Positions 1-10,558 of a stretch of 64,000 nt of DNA are shown piece by piece. The DNA lies in assembly GCA_001600495.1 (NCBI GenBank), contig BCKE01000014.1, forward strand, positions 359,322-423,321, read 5' to 3'. This stretch comes from Pilasporangium apinafurcum (taxonomy: Eukaryota > Oomycota > Peronosporomycetes > Pythiales > Pythiaceae). A program made the position numbers and the translations under genes. Below the pieces are notes generated by a model. It made no database searches, was not told the DNA's origin, and was given only the letters and a program-made list of their open reading frames with translations. Within the stretch, counting starts at the first letter, position 1. Every line of letters begins with the position of its first letter.

Positions 1-240
1 CCGACATGAAGCGCATAGTGCGCTTGTAGAGCGGTAACATCCTCTCTTGGAGTACGTTCGTGGTGTCTCAATTGCGTTTTATTGCTTCGCTTGGTCAATT
101 CTTAGGACACGTTTTGCTGATCAGTCCCCTCTCAAATAAGGACTATAAGACCACTATATAACATCTAATATTCCATTATTATTGGGTTTAGTGACTTTTT
201 TACTCTTATTAAAAGGTAAATTTGGCTCCCAAGAATAACG

Positions 241-644
241 TCACAATAGTGCGTACATCTGATCTGCGATTGGATGAAATGTGAGGATTCTGAAAGCACC
301 AGTTTTATGGCGTGTGGAAAGTCCCACCTCTACTTCCAGCTGACTTGAAGGAAGTTTATGGGAACTTCGTCGACGTGCTCTTCCCTGCCCCACAATCTCA
401 AACTGCGATCTTACGGTTGTGCCATTTGGATATACCATGCTCTTAGCCATCACTTCATAATACCGCACGAGGTTAATATTGACTATGTGTGTTTGCTCGC
501 GATGAAGTAAGTGGTTGTGAATGTATGAACCACGCTGTAGATCCTTGGTCACACAAAATGAAGATTTTTCACTTCTTCGGCTGTGTCGAGTTCAACATTG
601 TATAAACAGCCATTATATTCCACAACCGATTGTTTATCATCCAT
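241..644 (-). pseudogene. Possible frameshifted coding remnant, unidentified
   Basis: On the minus strand an ATG at 644 (protein start MDDKQSVVEYNG) opens a frame that reads for 31 codons with coding-like composition and stops at 551-549. A second frame, offset by one base and lacking an ATG, continues from 552 to a TGA at 241 (about 103 residues, including TKDLQRGSYIHN and RYYEVMAKSMVYPNG). The two would join with a one-base shift near 551. I see no GT-AG intron that would join them. The product is not recognised. It may be a decayed gene, a sequencing error or chance. Confidence 0.25.
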
Positions 645-973
645 GCCGGAGCAGGACGAATACTCTACACGAGCAGTGTCAACAGATATAAGCATTAATT
701 GTGCATGAATACGAGAGATGTCACGTATGATTGGTACAGGTGAACAAATATTCGCGACTGAAACAGTAAGGTTGGCAGATCAAATCTGATCGTAAATGTA
801 GCAAACGAGAAAAACGATGACCTTTCTTGCTACGTCGGTTGTACAGCCATCAACTATATCAAAGCGTTTTCATTAAGCGCTATTCGAAGGTATGGTATCG
901 CTGACAGATACCTTTGAATTGGTAGAACAACAAAGCTAGCACCAACACTACATCTGCGATCTCGACCGGCGGC

Positions 974-1204
974 TATCAGCATATGGACTAAACCCTGTGG
1001 GCATGTTTGAGAGATTAGTCTCTCGCGCTGTCCACGGATACTCTTCTTATACTCTCTCCTCCTCGTCATAACTCCAATGATCTTGGAAATGCATGTAGAA
1101 GACACATGGCGAGGAGGATAAAGTGTAAGAAGATTATGTGTGGGCAGCAGAAGAGTCTAACAATTTCTCAAACGCGTCCACACGATTTAGTCCATATGCT
1201 GGTA
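974..1204. mobile_element. Non-autonomous element with long terminal inverted repeats (copy A)
   Basis: About 73 bp starting at 977 (CAGCATATGGACTAAA, then a TGTTTGAGAGATTAGTC core and a CCACGGATACTCTTCTT inner end) are repeated in inverted orientation at about 1129-1201, with roughly 80% match by eye. About 75 bp lie between. The same terminal sequence recurs near 10241, 18951, 56334/56707 and 59985. The size, inverted ends and absence of a transposase suggest a MITE-like element. No clear target-site duplication was found. Confidence 0.6.
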
Positions 1205-1460
1205 GTCACCATTGGATAATTCTCTGCTGATACTACAATTCTACTCATCTGCGGCATTTCTTCTGAGATAGCACCACTTCATGCATCAATAATGCGGATG
1301 ATAGAGGTTTCAGCGGTGTGCTTTTCGGTTTCATCAGAAAGAAGCCAAACGCTTCTCAATGTTGCCTTCAATGACCACACGACACCAGCATCAATAAACT
1401 AGCTGCAATAAGCGCCGTAATATTCCCTCTATGCGCTTGACGATCTCTATCACAAACCAC

Positions 1461-1510
1461 TCATCATACGCTTCCTCGTACATACATACAGCACAAGTTA
1501 GTAAGAGTGT
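1461..1510 (+). repeat. Short dispersed repeat, copy 1
   Basis: The stretch containing GCTTCCTCGTACATACATAC is repeated at 5429-5480 as GCTTCCTCGTACGTGTATAT with similar flanks (...CAAGTTAGTAAGAG against ...TGAGTTGGTAAAGAG). Almost all differences are transitions. The copies are too short to classify and could be ends of an unrecognised mobile element. Confidence 0.4.
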
Positions 1511-1815
1511 TACTCCATTACAAAAAGCATTGAAAGTAAACACAATCATAGACTATGCAGCTGCAACAGAAGGGATTAGGAAGATGAGCGTAGTCAGATT
1601 AGAACAAAAAAAAAGAGCATGCACGCAAAGGAACCTTAGAGCTATTGCCAACTCATTCCACATTAGAGCAGAACTTGAAGCTATTTGTTCTCAATGTAGA
1701 ATGATGTTCTCTGTATAGAATGTTTGTGGGTTTATCCTTGGAGCCAAAGTTTAATCGCTGCGCCCTTTCACGAATTATCATCAACTGGACAAAAGATACG
1801 AACACATCGATAAGC

Positions 1816-2448
1816 ATGGACGACAAGCAACATTTTCTGGAAAATGGTCCCCAGGACTTCGTCGTACGCTTTGATCACAAGAATGGAAATAAGTACGCCT
1901 GCTGTATAAGCTCCATGTGTACTGCTGTTACTGGGATTGGTCTCGTTTGTCTCCCTGTTATTCTGTGGTGGACACAAAAAGAGTTTGATTCCCAGAAATG
2001 TAAAATTACAGACAAACGCATTATCTACGAGTCTGGGTGGTTGAATCGCTCGACCAAGAGCATTCCGTTGGATCGCATTCAGGACGTTAACGTGCAAGAA
2101 GGTTGTCTTCAACGTATGTATGGCATAAAGGGCATTGAAATCCAGACTGCTGGTTCTGGAACGCAATTCCCCGAAGCGTATATGGTCGCACCGTTGGATG
2201 CCACCATGGTGAGGGATGTGATTATGGAACGTCGTGATCAGCTTGTGCTTGGTCCGAATGGCGTTGGTCCAAGCAGAGCGACTGCTTCTGGTGGCGGTTT
2301 GGACGATATCAAGCGATCAGTTCCGCCGGTCACAGTTGCCGAAGATATTCGTGAGTTGAAGGACGCAGTGCTGCGTATTGAAGCGAGCATGCACAGTGGA
2401 ATTCAGCAGCTACAGAAGATAGAGTCTGGAGAACGCAGAGAAGATTGA
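1816..2448 (+). CDS. bPH-domain (YdbS/DUF304-like) membrane-anchored protein
   Basis: A 210-residue protein. A hydrophobic segment at about residues 28-51 (CCISSMCTAVTGIG...LPVILWW) is followed by a bacterial-type PH domain (bPH_2) at about 57-135. The family hallmarks are visible: a KCKITDKRIIYESGWLNR strand pair, IPLDRIQDVNVQEG, then RMYGIKGIEIQTAGSG. The C-terminal third is Gly/Pro-rich and ends in a short predicted helix (IRELKDAVLRIEASM). Proteins of this fold sit at membranes; the molecular role in protists is unknown. I chose the ATG at 1816 because the residues upstream in the same frame look non-coding and the bPH fold is complete from here. No intron was detected. Confidence in the domain is good, in function low. 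Confidence 0.75.
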   Translation: MDDKQHFLENGPQDFVVRFDHKNGNKYACCISSMCTAVTGIGLVCLPVILWWTQKEFDSQKCKITDKRIIYESGWLNRSTKSIPLDRIQDVNVQEGCLQRMYGIKGIEIQTAGSGTQFPEAYMVAPLDATMVRDVIMERRDQLVLGPNGVGPSRATASGGGLDDIKRSVPPVTVAEDIRELKDAVLRIEASMHSGIQQLQKIESGERRED

Positions 2449-2929
2449 ACACAAAGGAATCATGCGGTACAACACGCAACTTTTTTCATTCGTCACTCAA
2501 ACTTGCCGAACTGACGTTCTCGCACTCACTAAAGAAAAATAAAATAAATTGAGACGGCACAATCATAGTTTGTGAGTAAAGTCCAGGATCATGACTAGGC
2601 ATTCTTTTTGCTGTATGATACAGTCATGAAGGAATCATCTGTGCTCCAAACTTAAGACGCCGAGAGCAAACGAAATGACCAAAAGCTTTGCGCTAATGAG
2701 TAATAAGCAGATAGAATCATTGTGAAAATACCACAACATCGACGTTTTCTCATGATCACATCATATAACATGTATTTGCTCACTTTTCTTCATGACAGCG
2801 GACATCTTTCTGTCGATCTACAACACAACAGATGAGAGACATTACCATGAAGTATGCTCTTCCGATAGTCGATTCATATTTGTCTAGAATAATGACGGTC
2901 ACTCTTTCCTATTAACACCAAGCATTTAG
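2449..2929. other. Intergenic, nothing recognised
   Basis: 481 bp between two plus-strand genes. AATAAA-like motifs about 90 bp past the upstream stop (around 2541-2552) could serve its 3' end. No open frame or repeat of note. Confidence 0.5.
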
Positions 2930-3803
2930 ATGCACAAAACGGTGAGAATGCGACGATGGCAGCAGAATGGGAAGGCAGTGGTGGTAATGTTTGATATGAA
3001 CACACAGGAAGATCAGCAGCAATGGCAGTATTTCCAATCTAAATGCATTGGCGTACCAGCGTCGCCACCCACGTTTTTAGCGGCAGCTGCGCCTGAGAAA
3101 GGGTTACTGATTGACACAGACACAACCACCAAACGCTTGCAACTCTCGCTACCGGAAGCGTATTATGCCATCACCATTGATCAAATATTGTGCACACTGC
3201 CAGATATTGATAACAAGCAGCTATGGTACGAATTTGAAAGGTTGGTAGCTTTGTTTTTTTTGTTAAATGTATGATAACATAGTGTGTGACTGATTTTTTA
3301 TTTCGCTGTATTTCCAATGACGTAGTGAATGTCCACTCTTTCCAACCAATTATGTAGTCTATCAACACTTTCGCCGCCTTAACTGGTTCCTTAAATCTGG
3401 TTTGAACTATGGTGCACATTATGTGCTCTACCGTGGCGCTGCGAACGAGTTTCACTCCGAATATATCGTCTACATTGACTACACAGACGGTAGCGACTTG
3501 TCATGGCATACCATCCAAGCACTCACTCGCATGGCAGCAGACGTGAAGAAGACCGTACTTATATGTGAAGTAAAAGAATCGCCATTGATTGCTACTAGTG
3601 AGGAAGAAGAGAATACACAGCTGACATATGGAACATATCGTTTCCATGGTCGTAGATTCGACTTACTCGCTACTGCCATTCGTTTCTGGGATCCGTCAAT
3701 TGCTGAGGCAGGTGACAGGAGCTCGTATGAGTTTCAAACACAGATGATTATGAAGAAGAAGAAGAAGAATGATAAAAGAGCGCGAAAGAGTGCACGAAGA
3801 TAG
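2930..3803 (+). CDS. SEN2: tRNA-splicing endonuclease catalytic subunit SEN2
   Basis: Two exons, 2930-3240 and 3326-3803 (85-bp intron, GTTGGT...CGTAG), give 262 residues. The second exon carries the tRNA-intron endonuclease domain: NYVVYQHFRRLNWFLKSGLN, then YGAHYVLYRG with the catalytic Tyr, FHSEYIVYI with the catalytic His and ADVKKTVLI with the catalytic Lys. The HFR...W..KSGL stretch is closer to SEN2/TSEN2 than to SEN34. The SEN complex cuts introns out of pre-tRNAs. This splice choice was preferred because it restores a longer conserved block (LFPTNYVVYQHFR) that a later acceptor at 3357 would lose. The C terminus is a Lys/Arg tail (KKKKKNDKRARKSARR), possibly for nuclear or RNA contact. 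Confidence 0.85.
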
Positions 3804-4140
3804 TAACCACTACGTTTCTCGGACTTGATCGATCAAAGCAGTAGTAGATATTCTACCCATAGTATGCCGTGGTGGCGAGGCGCAAAACAATTTCGGATTG
3901 ATTGATAGTGCACGTGGATCGAAACTATACTTTCTTCTGCTGTAGGAAATCTATCTGTAACATTCGTGGAGAGTTGAAGAAAATTTGTGCAGTAGCGCGC
4001 TAACATAAATTATTGTCGCCTAAGGAGATCCTCATAGATGCCAAAGATACCAAAGTACCGGACACCTACTCCCTCTTGGGTCTATAACACCAGTAAAGCT
4101 GGCAGGACTCCTCGAAGAAGGCGACTTCGATATTTTTTTG

Positions 4141-4955
4141 NNNNNNNNNNNNNNNNNNNNNNNNNNNNNNNNNNNNNNNNNNNNNNNNNNNNNNNNNNNN
4201 NNNNNNNNNNNNNNNNNNNNNNNNNNNNNNNNNNNNNNNNNNNNNNNNNNNNNNNNNNNNNNNNNNNNNNNNNNNNNNNNNNNNNNNNNNNNNNNNNNNN
4301 NNNNNNNNNNNNNNNNNNNNNNNNNNNNNNNNNNNNNNNNNNNNNNNNNNNNNNNNNNNNNNNNNNNNNNNNNNNNNNNNNNNNNNNNNNNNNNNNNNNN
4401 NNNNNNNNNNNNNNNNNNNNNNNNNNNNNNNNNNNNNNNNNNNNNNNNNNNNNNNNNNNNNNNNNNNNNNNNNNNNNNNNNNNNNNNNNNNNNNNNNNNN
4501 NNNNNNNNNNNNNNNNNNNNNNNNNNNNNNNNNNNNNNNNNNNNNNNNNNNNNNNNNNNNNNNNNNNNNNNNNNNNNNNNNNNNNNNNNNNNNNNNNNNN
4601 NNNNNNNNNNNNNNNNNNNNNNNNNNNNNNNNNNNNNNNNNNNNNNNNNNNNNNNNNNNNNNNNNNNNNNNNNNNNNNNNNNNNNNNNNNNNNNNNNNNN
4701 NNNNNNNNNNNNNNNNNNNNNNNNNNNNNNNNNNNNNNNNNNNNNNNNNNNNNNNNNNNNNNNNNNNNNNNNNNNNNNNNNNNNNNNNNNNNNNNNNNNN
4801 NNNNNNNNNNNNNNNNNNNNNNNNNNNNNNNNNNNNNNNNNNNNNNNNNNNNNNNNNNNNNNNNNNNNNNNNNNNNNNNNNNNNNNNNNNNNNNNNNNNN
4901 NNNNNNNNNNNNNNNNNNNNNNNNNNNNNNNNNNNNNNNNNNNNNNNNNNNNNNN
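4141..4955. other. Assembly gap (Ns)
   Basis: 815 undetermined bases. Open frames that run through it are meaningless. The true length of the missing sequence cannot be known from the window. Confidence 1.
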
Positions 4956-5108
4956 TTTGCGTTTGGTAGTGATCTTTTGATTTGAAGGCTTCTGGTTGCA
5001 CTTGACTCTGGAACGCGAGCGTGGTGTGCCAATTTGAAGCCCTACGTCTTCAAAGTCATCGTGAGAGTCTTCCTCATCGAAATCTGGTGGACGACCTCTT
5101 CTCTTCAT
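4956..5108 (-). CDS. AT-hook-like basic/acidic protein, N-terminal part only (runs into gap)
   Basis: An ATG at 5108 opens a minus-strand frame of 51 residues before the N run. It begins MKRRGRPPDFDEEDSHDDFED and continues with a Ser/Arg/Lys-rich stretch (TPRSRSRVKCNQKPSNQK). The RRGRPP core is an AT-hook-type minor-groove-binding motif and the following acidic run is common in chromatin proteins. The downstream end may lie in 4032-4140 on the same strand, where all three frames reach stops within 40 codons, but the frame across the gap is unknown. Function cannot be assigned. Confidence 0.45.
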
Positions 5109-6056
5109 CGTGGGAAATCGGAGAATGTTGAAGTTTGGCGTCCGATCGTGCGCTGAGGTTTATGGCTACAGTTGGTATGTAATGGATCTCCATTATATCT
5201 CATACCCAGCAGGTCTAAAAACGAGATAAACCCGAACGGGTTTGATAAAGTACGGTTTCTTACTGTGTGTAGGATGCGAACTTCTGCTAAGTGCGATAGT
5301 TCATTGCTTACGGTTCTGTTCGAATTGGACACTCGAACATCAGTCACTCATTCTTTTACTTTCTACATAGCTTTCTTAAATGTGATAATTGAGTTCCTAA
5401 GTTTCCTCCAAAAGAGCAAGTCTCTTTCCTCTTCATATGCTTCCTCGTACGTGTATATAGTGTGAGTTGGTAAAGAGGGTGTATATCATATATCTCTCTA
5501 ACGTTGGTAAATGATGGGAACTTTGGCAAAATGACTTTCTAGTTGCTGTAATTGCAAGATTTAACCTCCCAATTTTACCCATTTCTTATAAAAAATAATG
5601 AAAAAATGAGGTAACTATAAGTAATACTGTATTAATTAGGAAAAGTCCAAGCGGTTTGGATACTTTCTACAAGTAACTACCACGCCATAATAATAAAACA
5701 AAAAATACAAGGATATCTCAGTAATTCCGTCAGAATCCCATAACACTCACGTCAATTACTTTAGCAATCTCCAAATCTTTGTCCTTTTTGAGAGCTCCAT
5801 GCTCAAAGCTTGAATTTTCAGAAAGCAGCAGGCAGAACACAACAATAAGTACCAATGTAATTCATAGGGAGAGAACGCAAGCAAAAGAAATCTTTCTATG
5901 AGATGGCCTCAACATCATTTCTGAACACACCAACACAATGCCAAGCCAACGCATTATTGGATCTATCTATGAATAGATATATGTATCAGAAGAAATCCAC
6001 AGCTGCAGCTTACTCTTTATCAACCCATAAAGCTCCGGTCACTGAATTATTAAAGA
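5109..6056. other. AT-rich intergenic region with repeat copy 2
   Basis: 948 bp with no convincing gene. It includes the second copy of the short dispersed repeat (5429-5480) and an AT-rich stretch around 5580-5720. It lies between the start of the gapped gene and the stop of the arsenite transporter gene, both on the minus strand. Confidence 0.5.
5429..5480 (+). repeat. Short dispersed repeat, copy 2
   Basis: Partner of 1461-1510. It shares the GCTTCCTCGTAC core and both flanks, with nearly all differences being transitions. Confidence 0.4.
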
Positions 6057-7274
6057 TTAAGCTACTTCATCCACCTTCTTTGCATAGAAAGACGCAGACT
6101 CCTCATCTCCAACCTGCAGACACGCTTCATCCACCATAACCCAATCATTTGCCTTGGACTTGTACAAAACCGTGCGGAACCAGAAAGCCATGTACACCAA
6201 AGCCAACATTGTAGGAATTTCAATCAGAGCTCCAACCACGCTCATCATTGCCGGATCAGACTTTAAACCAAAAGTCGCTACCGCCACCGCCAATGCCAAC
6301 TCAAAGTTGTTGCTAGCAGCAGTAAATGACAACGACACAGCCTGTTCGTACGTGGCTCCAAGCTTCGTACTCATCAGAAACGACACAATGAACATGAACA
6401 AGAAGTAGATGAGAAGCGGCACTGCAGCGTAGATGACTTTCCCCAAGTTTGACGAGATGCGTTCGCTCTGCGACGCGAACAACACGACGATGGTGAACAA
6501 CAGCGCGATAAGAGTGAGCACACCAATGCGCGGAGCGAACTTCTCAAAGTACCACGGCGCCCCTTGTGCCTTTGTAAGCGTAAACCACGTCAGTAGCGCC
6601 AGTGCAAACGGCACACCCATATAAATACCCACATTTTTTGCCACTTCGCCGATAGACACATGGATTTCAGTGGACGAGTCGATACCCATATGAGGGGGGA
6701 GTTCGTTGATAAAGAGTCCGGCATAGGGCGAGTACAAGGCAATAGTGATAACGGAGTTCATGGCGACGATGGCGGCACAGTACTCAGGATCACCTCCCGC
6801 TAAATTATTCCACACCACCACCATCGCAATACACCGTGCACATCCTACCAAACTCAATCCCGTCATGTATCCGACGTCATTGTTGAAGAATGCCGTGGAG
6901 AGCAAGAACATAACAAAAGGACCCAAGATCCAGTTCTGGAACGTTGTAAGTAATAGCAACTTCCAGTCTGCGAAGATCTGATGCACGAGGTTCCATCGTA
7001 CTTTGACGAGTGGCGGATACATCATGACGAGCAATCCGATGGCGACGAGGACATTGGTGCTTCCAACAGTGGTGTCATCGATGAAGTTTTGGATGGCGTT
7101 GATCTGGCCAAGTCCAAGTCCGAGTCCGGCCGCGATCAAGATCCATAATGTGAGAAATCGATCGAGGAAGGATAGCTTGCTGACGATGTTAAAGTGTGGT
7201 ACTTGTTGGATTGTGTCTTGTTGGGGTGTCGTAGGTGCCAGTGGCTGCTGGGGTTGGTGTTGAGTCTCAGTCAT
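6057..7274 (-). CDS. ACR3: ACR3-family arsenite efflux transporter
   Basis: A single 405-residue exon. About ten hydrophobic segments follow a 35-residue Gln/Pro-rich N terminus. The family signature is clear: FQNWILGPFVMFLLS, then GLSLVGCARCIAMVVVWNNL with the conserved Cys in the fourth membrane segment, AGGDPEYCAAIVAMNS, and near the end AASNNFELALAVAVATFGL. Length fits the family. ACR3 proteins export As(III), or antimonite, across the plasma or vacuolar membrane using the proton gradient. No arsenate reductase or ArsR-like partner is nearby. It is transcribed in the same direction as the next transporter, 1.3 kb upstream. The C-terminal tail (about 45 residues) is soluble and unassigned. 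Confidence 0.9.
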   Translation of the reverse strand: MTETQHQPQQPLAPTTPQQDTIQQVPHFNIVSKLSFLDRFLTLWILIAAGLGLGLGQINAIQNFIDDTTVGSTNVLVAIGLLVMMYPPLVKVRWNLVHQIFADWKLLLLTTFQNWILGPFVMFLLSTAFFNNDVGYMTGLSLVGCARCIAMVVVWNNLAGGDPEYCAAIVAMNSVITIALYSPYAGLFINELPPHMGIDSSTEIHVSIGEVAKNVGIYMGVPFALALLTWFTLTKAQGAPWYFEKFAPRIGVLTLIALLFTIVVLFASQSERISSNLGKVIYAAVPLLIYFLFMFIVSFLMSTKLGATYEQAVSLSFTAASNNFELALAVAVATFGLKSDPAMMSVVGALIEIPTMLALVYMAFWFRTVLYKSKANDWVMVDEACLQVGDEESASFYAKKVDEVA

Positions 7275-8565
7275 GACTTGACTATAGTTACTTAGTACAC
7301 GGACAGGATTGGTTGAGCTTGATTGTTGGTTACGTTTATTGAAGTGGCGTTGTTTCGAGTTGAATGCAAGATCGAAAGTAAAGGATGCGGTGCGGACGCA
7401 AATGGAGCAGCGTCCCGCTAATGGGAGGAGAACAAGTTACTGTGAGAGTAAATATCGGATCAGATAGATGGAAGAAAAAGGCACTGTGATAATCAATGTG
7501 CATGGAGAAACAGGCACTTCGAGAATGGATACTGTTGTTGCAACGTCAGCGTGCGCTTGAGTCATCTCCTTTCAAATGTTATGTTTTATCTGGAAACTTT
7601 GAATCGCAGCACTCCTACACGCCGTGCCACCAGTAGGTGGTAATGACCAGAAACGAGGCTGCGCGCGATTGAACCGAAATACATTTGAGTTTTGCAATCC
7701 CATGAATGCAATAAAGCCCAATTAGTTATTTAGACGCAAAATTCTACCTTGAAGAGATATGCCAATGAATGGTTTTTGTCACATGTCGGGCAAGCGATCC
7801 CAGAAATTCGGGTCAGATAAGTTTCTGAGCGCACACGATAATTATCAAGTGAACATCAATCTCTACGAAATTTCACATTGAAAATGTGAGTTACATTATA
7901 AAACTGGGGCTTACAAAACGCCGTTGCCATGGCTTCTAACTAGAGATCGTTGCAATATATTTTAATCGAGATACTGATTAGATTCCCGTTCACAGCTATG
8001 TAGTTTACATGAAGTACTCCTGGATGCAGGTCTCCAGCGTAAAAGAAGCAATAGTTATTTCACTCTACGATTGACGCTTACAAAAATGGCTATTCTGCCG
8101 TTGCATAAGTTGGTAATACATGTCGTCGAGATGGTTGATGATGATAACCATTTTTAATGGAAGTGTAGACACTTTGAGTTTGGCGGCAATGTCGACACTT
8201 CTCGTCCTATGCTGGTATCATCACCCTTGCGTTTGATGTTCAATACAATGACGACCTAGTCTTACCTTCATCATAGACCACATGGTGCCGTTCTGTCGAA
8301 TGCTGAGCAATATACTACACGTTTATCTGAAGATTAGGAAGTAAAGGTACGAATGATTACAATCAATTCCTTCACCTTAGAGGGGTAGAAATGCGCGAAA
8401 AGAAATAAAATCTTTCTACGTTTCCAAGTTAGTTGTACTAGTACTTATTTGGCAAATGCTAAGTTGTCAAGAAGTGTCCACAACGAAACACAACGAAAAA
8501 CTACCAACCACAGAACGTATATCTGGCAGCTCTACAATAATACATCAATCATATAAAACTTCATT
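7275..8565. other. Intergenic, nothing recognised
   Basis: 1.3 kb upstream of the arsenite transporter and downstream of the nucleoside transporter. No frame with coding character, no match to the repeats in this window, no tRNA-like fold seen. Confidence 0.5.
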
Positions 8566-9894
8566 CTATCTGCCAAGCACCCATTTCTCCAGCACCAACC
8601 CTGCCGATGCACCCAGCACCAGCCCCAAATTCAAGAAAAAACTCGTGAACGGACCCGCGAGCGCTTGCTCGTCTGGATGCACGCTTTCATTGACAAAAAT
8701 AATAGTCAATGTACCAATGTAGCCATTCGTATGGCCTAGAATCGCCACAAACAGCACTGACCACACATCATGCGTGAACCAGTAGCCTTTTACGATCCCC
8801 ACCAGGAGGGGTATAAAGAGAAAACGTGCCAGCACCACCATCCAGATATTTTGCGGCGTTAAACCAAAGCGACGACTCACCATGAAGCGTCCCATGCAAT
8901 CACAGATCGCGAACAGCGTCAATAGCAGCAACGACCACCAACCACTAGCTTGAAGTGAAGGAAAACTATACGAAGGGATCTCGGTGACCAATGGTGGCCA
9001 AAGCGACAGTGAAGTGAGAAACACGAGCGAGATTAGCACTTGTAGGTGCCAAACTTTGCGCAGTACTGTCCATTTCGTCGGTCGTGAACCTTCGACGAGT
9101 GGATCTCTTTCTACCATCTCCAGAATCGATTGTGCGGCCAGCAAATGCGATTTCTCGGTCATTTCGACGTCGACGGTGAACTTATCAAGCACGCAGGTTT
9201 TGGTGATATGCAAACTCATGACTTTAAAATACGCAGCGATGCAGAGTGCAATGGTAAGTGCGCCTGTGTAGAAGTAAATCAATGTCGACGTGATCAGTTT
9301 GTCCGCTGGGAACACCAATTTCGTCAAGTCACGATAAAAACTACCGATCAACGTGCTCAGTCCCACGCCCAATTGAAAACTTTCCTGCACACGCAGTGGA
9401 TATTGCGAAACCAATGCGATGGTCGAGCTGTCAATGAATGCAGTTGCAATAGCCACGATTGCTGTGCTGCCCAAGACTGCGACTGTATTTGCGTTCTCCG
9501 ACGTCAAGAAGAAATACGAGGTCGGCACAAATATCAGTACAATCAATTGACCCGCAAATCCACCGACGATGCGACCAGTATACCATGGTTTGCCAAAACA
9601 GACGACGACAATCGCCAAACATGCGAGGTTCGTGTACATGAATGTCGACGTCAGTGCAAATTCAATGTTGTACTCGGGGAATACCAACTTCCAATAGTCG
9701 ACAGGTTGTGTGAGCGCGGAAAACGGGAACAAATAACCGATGCCGACGAGTGCAAATAAATAACATGCAAGCATTTCTTCACGTGCTGCCTGGAGCGCTG
9801 TGAGGTCGTCGCGTTGGTCCTCCAAGCGAGGTGCGAGGTCGTATGAGAGTTTGGTCCGCCGCATGTTTGGCGTTTTGGGCAATGGCGACAGCAT
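8566..9894 (-). CDS. Equilibrative nucleoside transporter (SLC29/ENT family)
   Basis: A single 442-residue exon with about eleven hydrophobic segments and a large hydrophilic loop in the middle (around residues 235-285), the usual ENT plan. Recognisable family elements are GIGYLFPFSALTQPVDYW in the first membrane segment, the GQLIVLIFVPTSYFF region, and the C-terminal block GHTNGYIGTLTIIFVNE followed by EQALAGPFTSFFLNLGLVLG. ENT proteins move nucleosides or nucleobases down their gradient at the plasma membrane or endomembranes; a plant parasite could use it for purine salvage. The specific substrate cannot be read from sequence. The ATG at 9894 is the first available. Confidence 0.85.
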   Translation of the reverse strand: MLSPLPKTPNMRRTKLSYDLAPRLEDQRDDLTALQAAREEMLACYLFALVGIGYLFPFSALTQPVDYWKLVFPEYNIEFALTSTFMYTNLACLAIVVVCFGKPWYTGRIVGGFAGQLIVLIFVPTSYFFLTSENANTVAVLGSTAIVAIATAFIDSSTIALVSQYPLRVQESFQLGVGLSTLIGSFYRDLTKLVFPADKLITSTLIYFYTGALTIALCIAAYFKVMSLHITKTCVLDKFTVDVEMTEKSHLLAAQSILEMVERDPLVEGSRPTKWTVLRKVWHLQVLISLVFLTSLSLWPPLVTEIPSYSFPSLQASGWWSLLLLTLFAICDCMGRFMVSRRFGLTPQNIWMVVLARFLFIPLLVGIVKGYWFTHDVWSVLFVAILGHTNGYIGTLTIIFVNESVHPDEQALAGPFTSFFLNLGLVLGASAGLVLEKWVLGR

Positions 9895-10240
9895 TCTTGT
9901 GTCAGACGATAGATGGATGAGGACAAGCGCGAGAGAACGAGGTGATAGCAGCTGATAATTGGAGCGCCTATCGCCAAGAGAGGCTGGTAGCGGGAGGAGT
10001 GGGTGCTCTCTGAGCAGAACTGAATGCCCACACGATCTGTTTCTGAATGAGTGTGTACCCGGTGAGGAAGCGGCGGATCCACACGTAAAGGAGTCGCACC
10101 GAGATTAATTTATCAAAAGAGGGTGTAAATATTTAATTTCAGAGGCGCGCAGATGGAGCCTATTAACCTTTTTATGGAATATCAGATCTAAATAAATACT
10201 TGTTTTGGGACAAAAGATCAATGCTGGCGATTACCAGAAT

Positions 10241-10558
10241 ACAGGCTAAGCCGTATGGGCGCGTTTGAGATTATTAGCCTCTCCCGCTGTCCACGGATAC
10301 TCTTCTTCGCTGTAGCTCTAATGGTCTTGGAAGTCTACGTAAGAGACACATGGCGAGTGTAAGAATGTTTTTTGACACATTGACATCTCGCTCCCAGATA
10401 ATTCTGCACTTGCTGTTGTTGCAGCGGAGAACCTGATGGGAGTCCTGGCTCATCGGGTTGATGTACGTGCTCAATGCACACCTTGTTGCTGTTGTAAAGC
10501 GACTGATGGACTCTAATGTCATGGTTGAATGTATTTACACTGCACAACAACTCCATCC
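10241..10558 (+). mobile_element. Terminal-inverted-repeat element fragment (copy B)
   Basis: The left end (about 10248-10312) carries the family's terminal sequence: GCGCGTTTGAGA, then CTGTCCACGGATACTCTTCTT. It is followed by about 240 bp of interior that matches 59296-59560 in the same orientation and, in part, 56411-56630 in reverse. The opposite terminal repeat is missing. The minus-strand reading frame of the interior (containing VHQSL, CIEH, RCQC and KKHSYTRH) is shared with copy D, so a larger parent element may have coded for something. Confidence 0.55.

Larger units (their letters stand above)
1..1815. other. Gene-poor left edge with repeat copies
   Basis: No intact gene is visible before the bPH-domain gene. 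The stretch holds a possible frameshifted coding remnant (241-644, minus), a copy of the window's terminal-inverted-repeat element (974-1204) and one half of a short dispersed repeat (1461-1510). The remaining open frames are short, mostly lack an ATG and resemble nothing I know. Confidence 0.6.

Noticed and set aside
4032-5032. Open frames of about 280-358 codons across 4138-4985 on both strands
   Set aside because: They consist mainly of undetermined residues from the N run. Only the 51 readable codons from 5108 show protein-like sequence.
9130-9759. 209-codon plus-strand frame
   Set aside because: Antisense to the nucleoside transporter; no domain, and the opposite strand has full family motifs.
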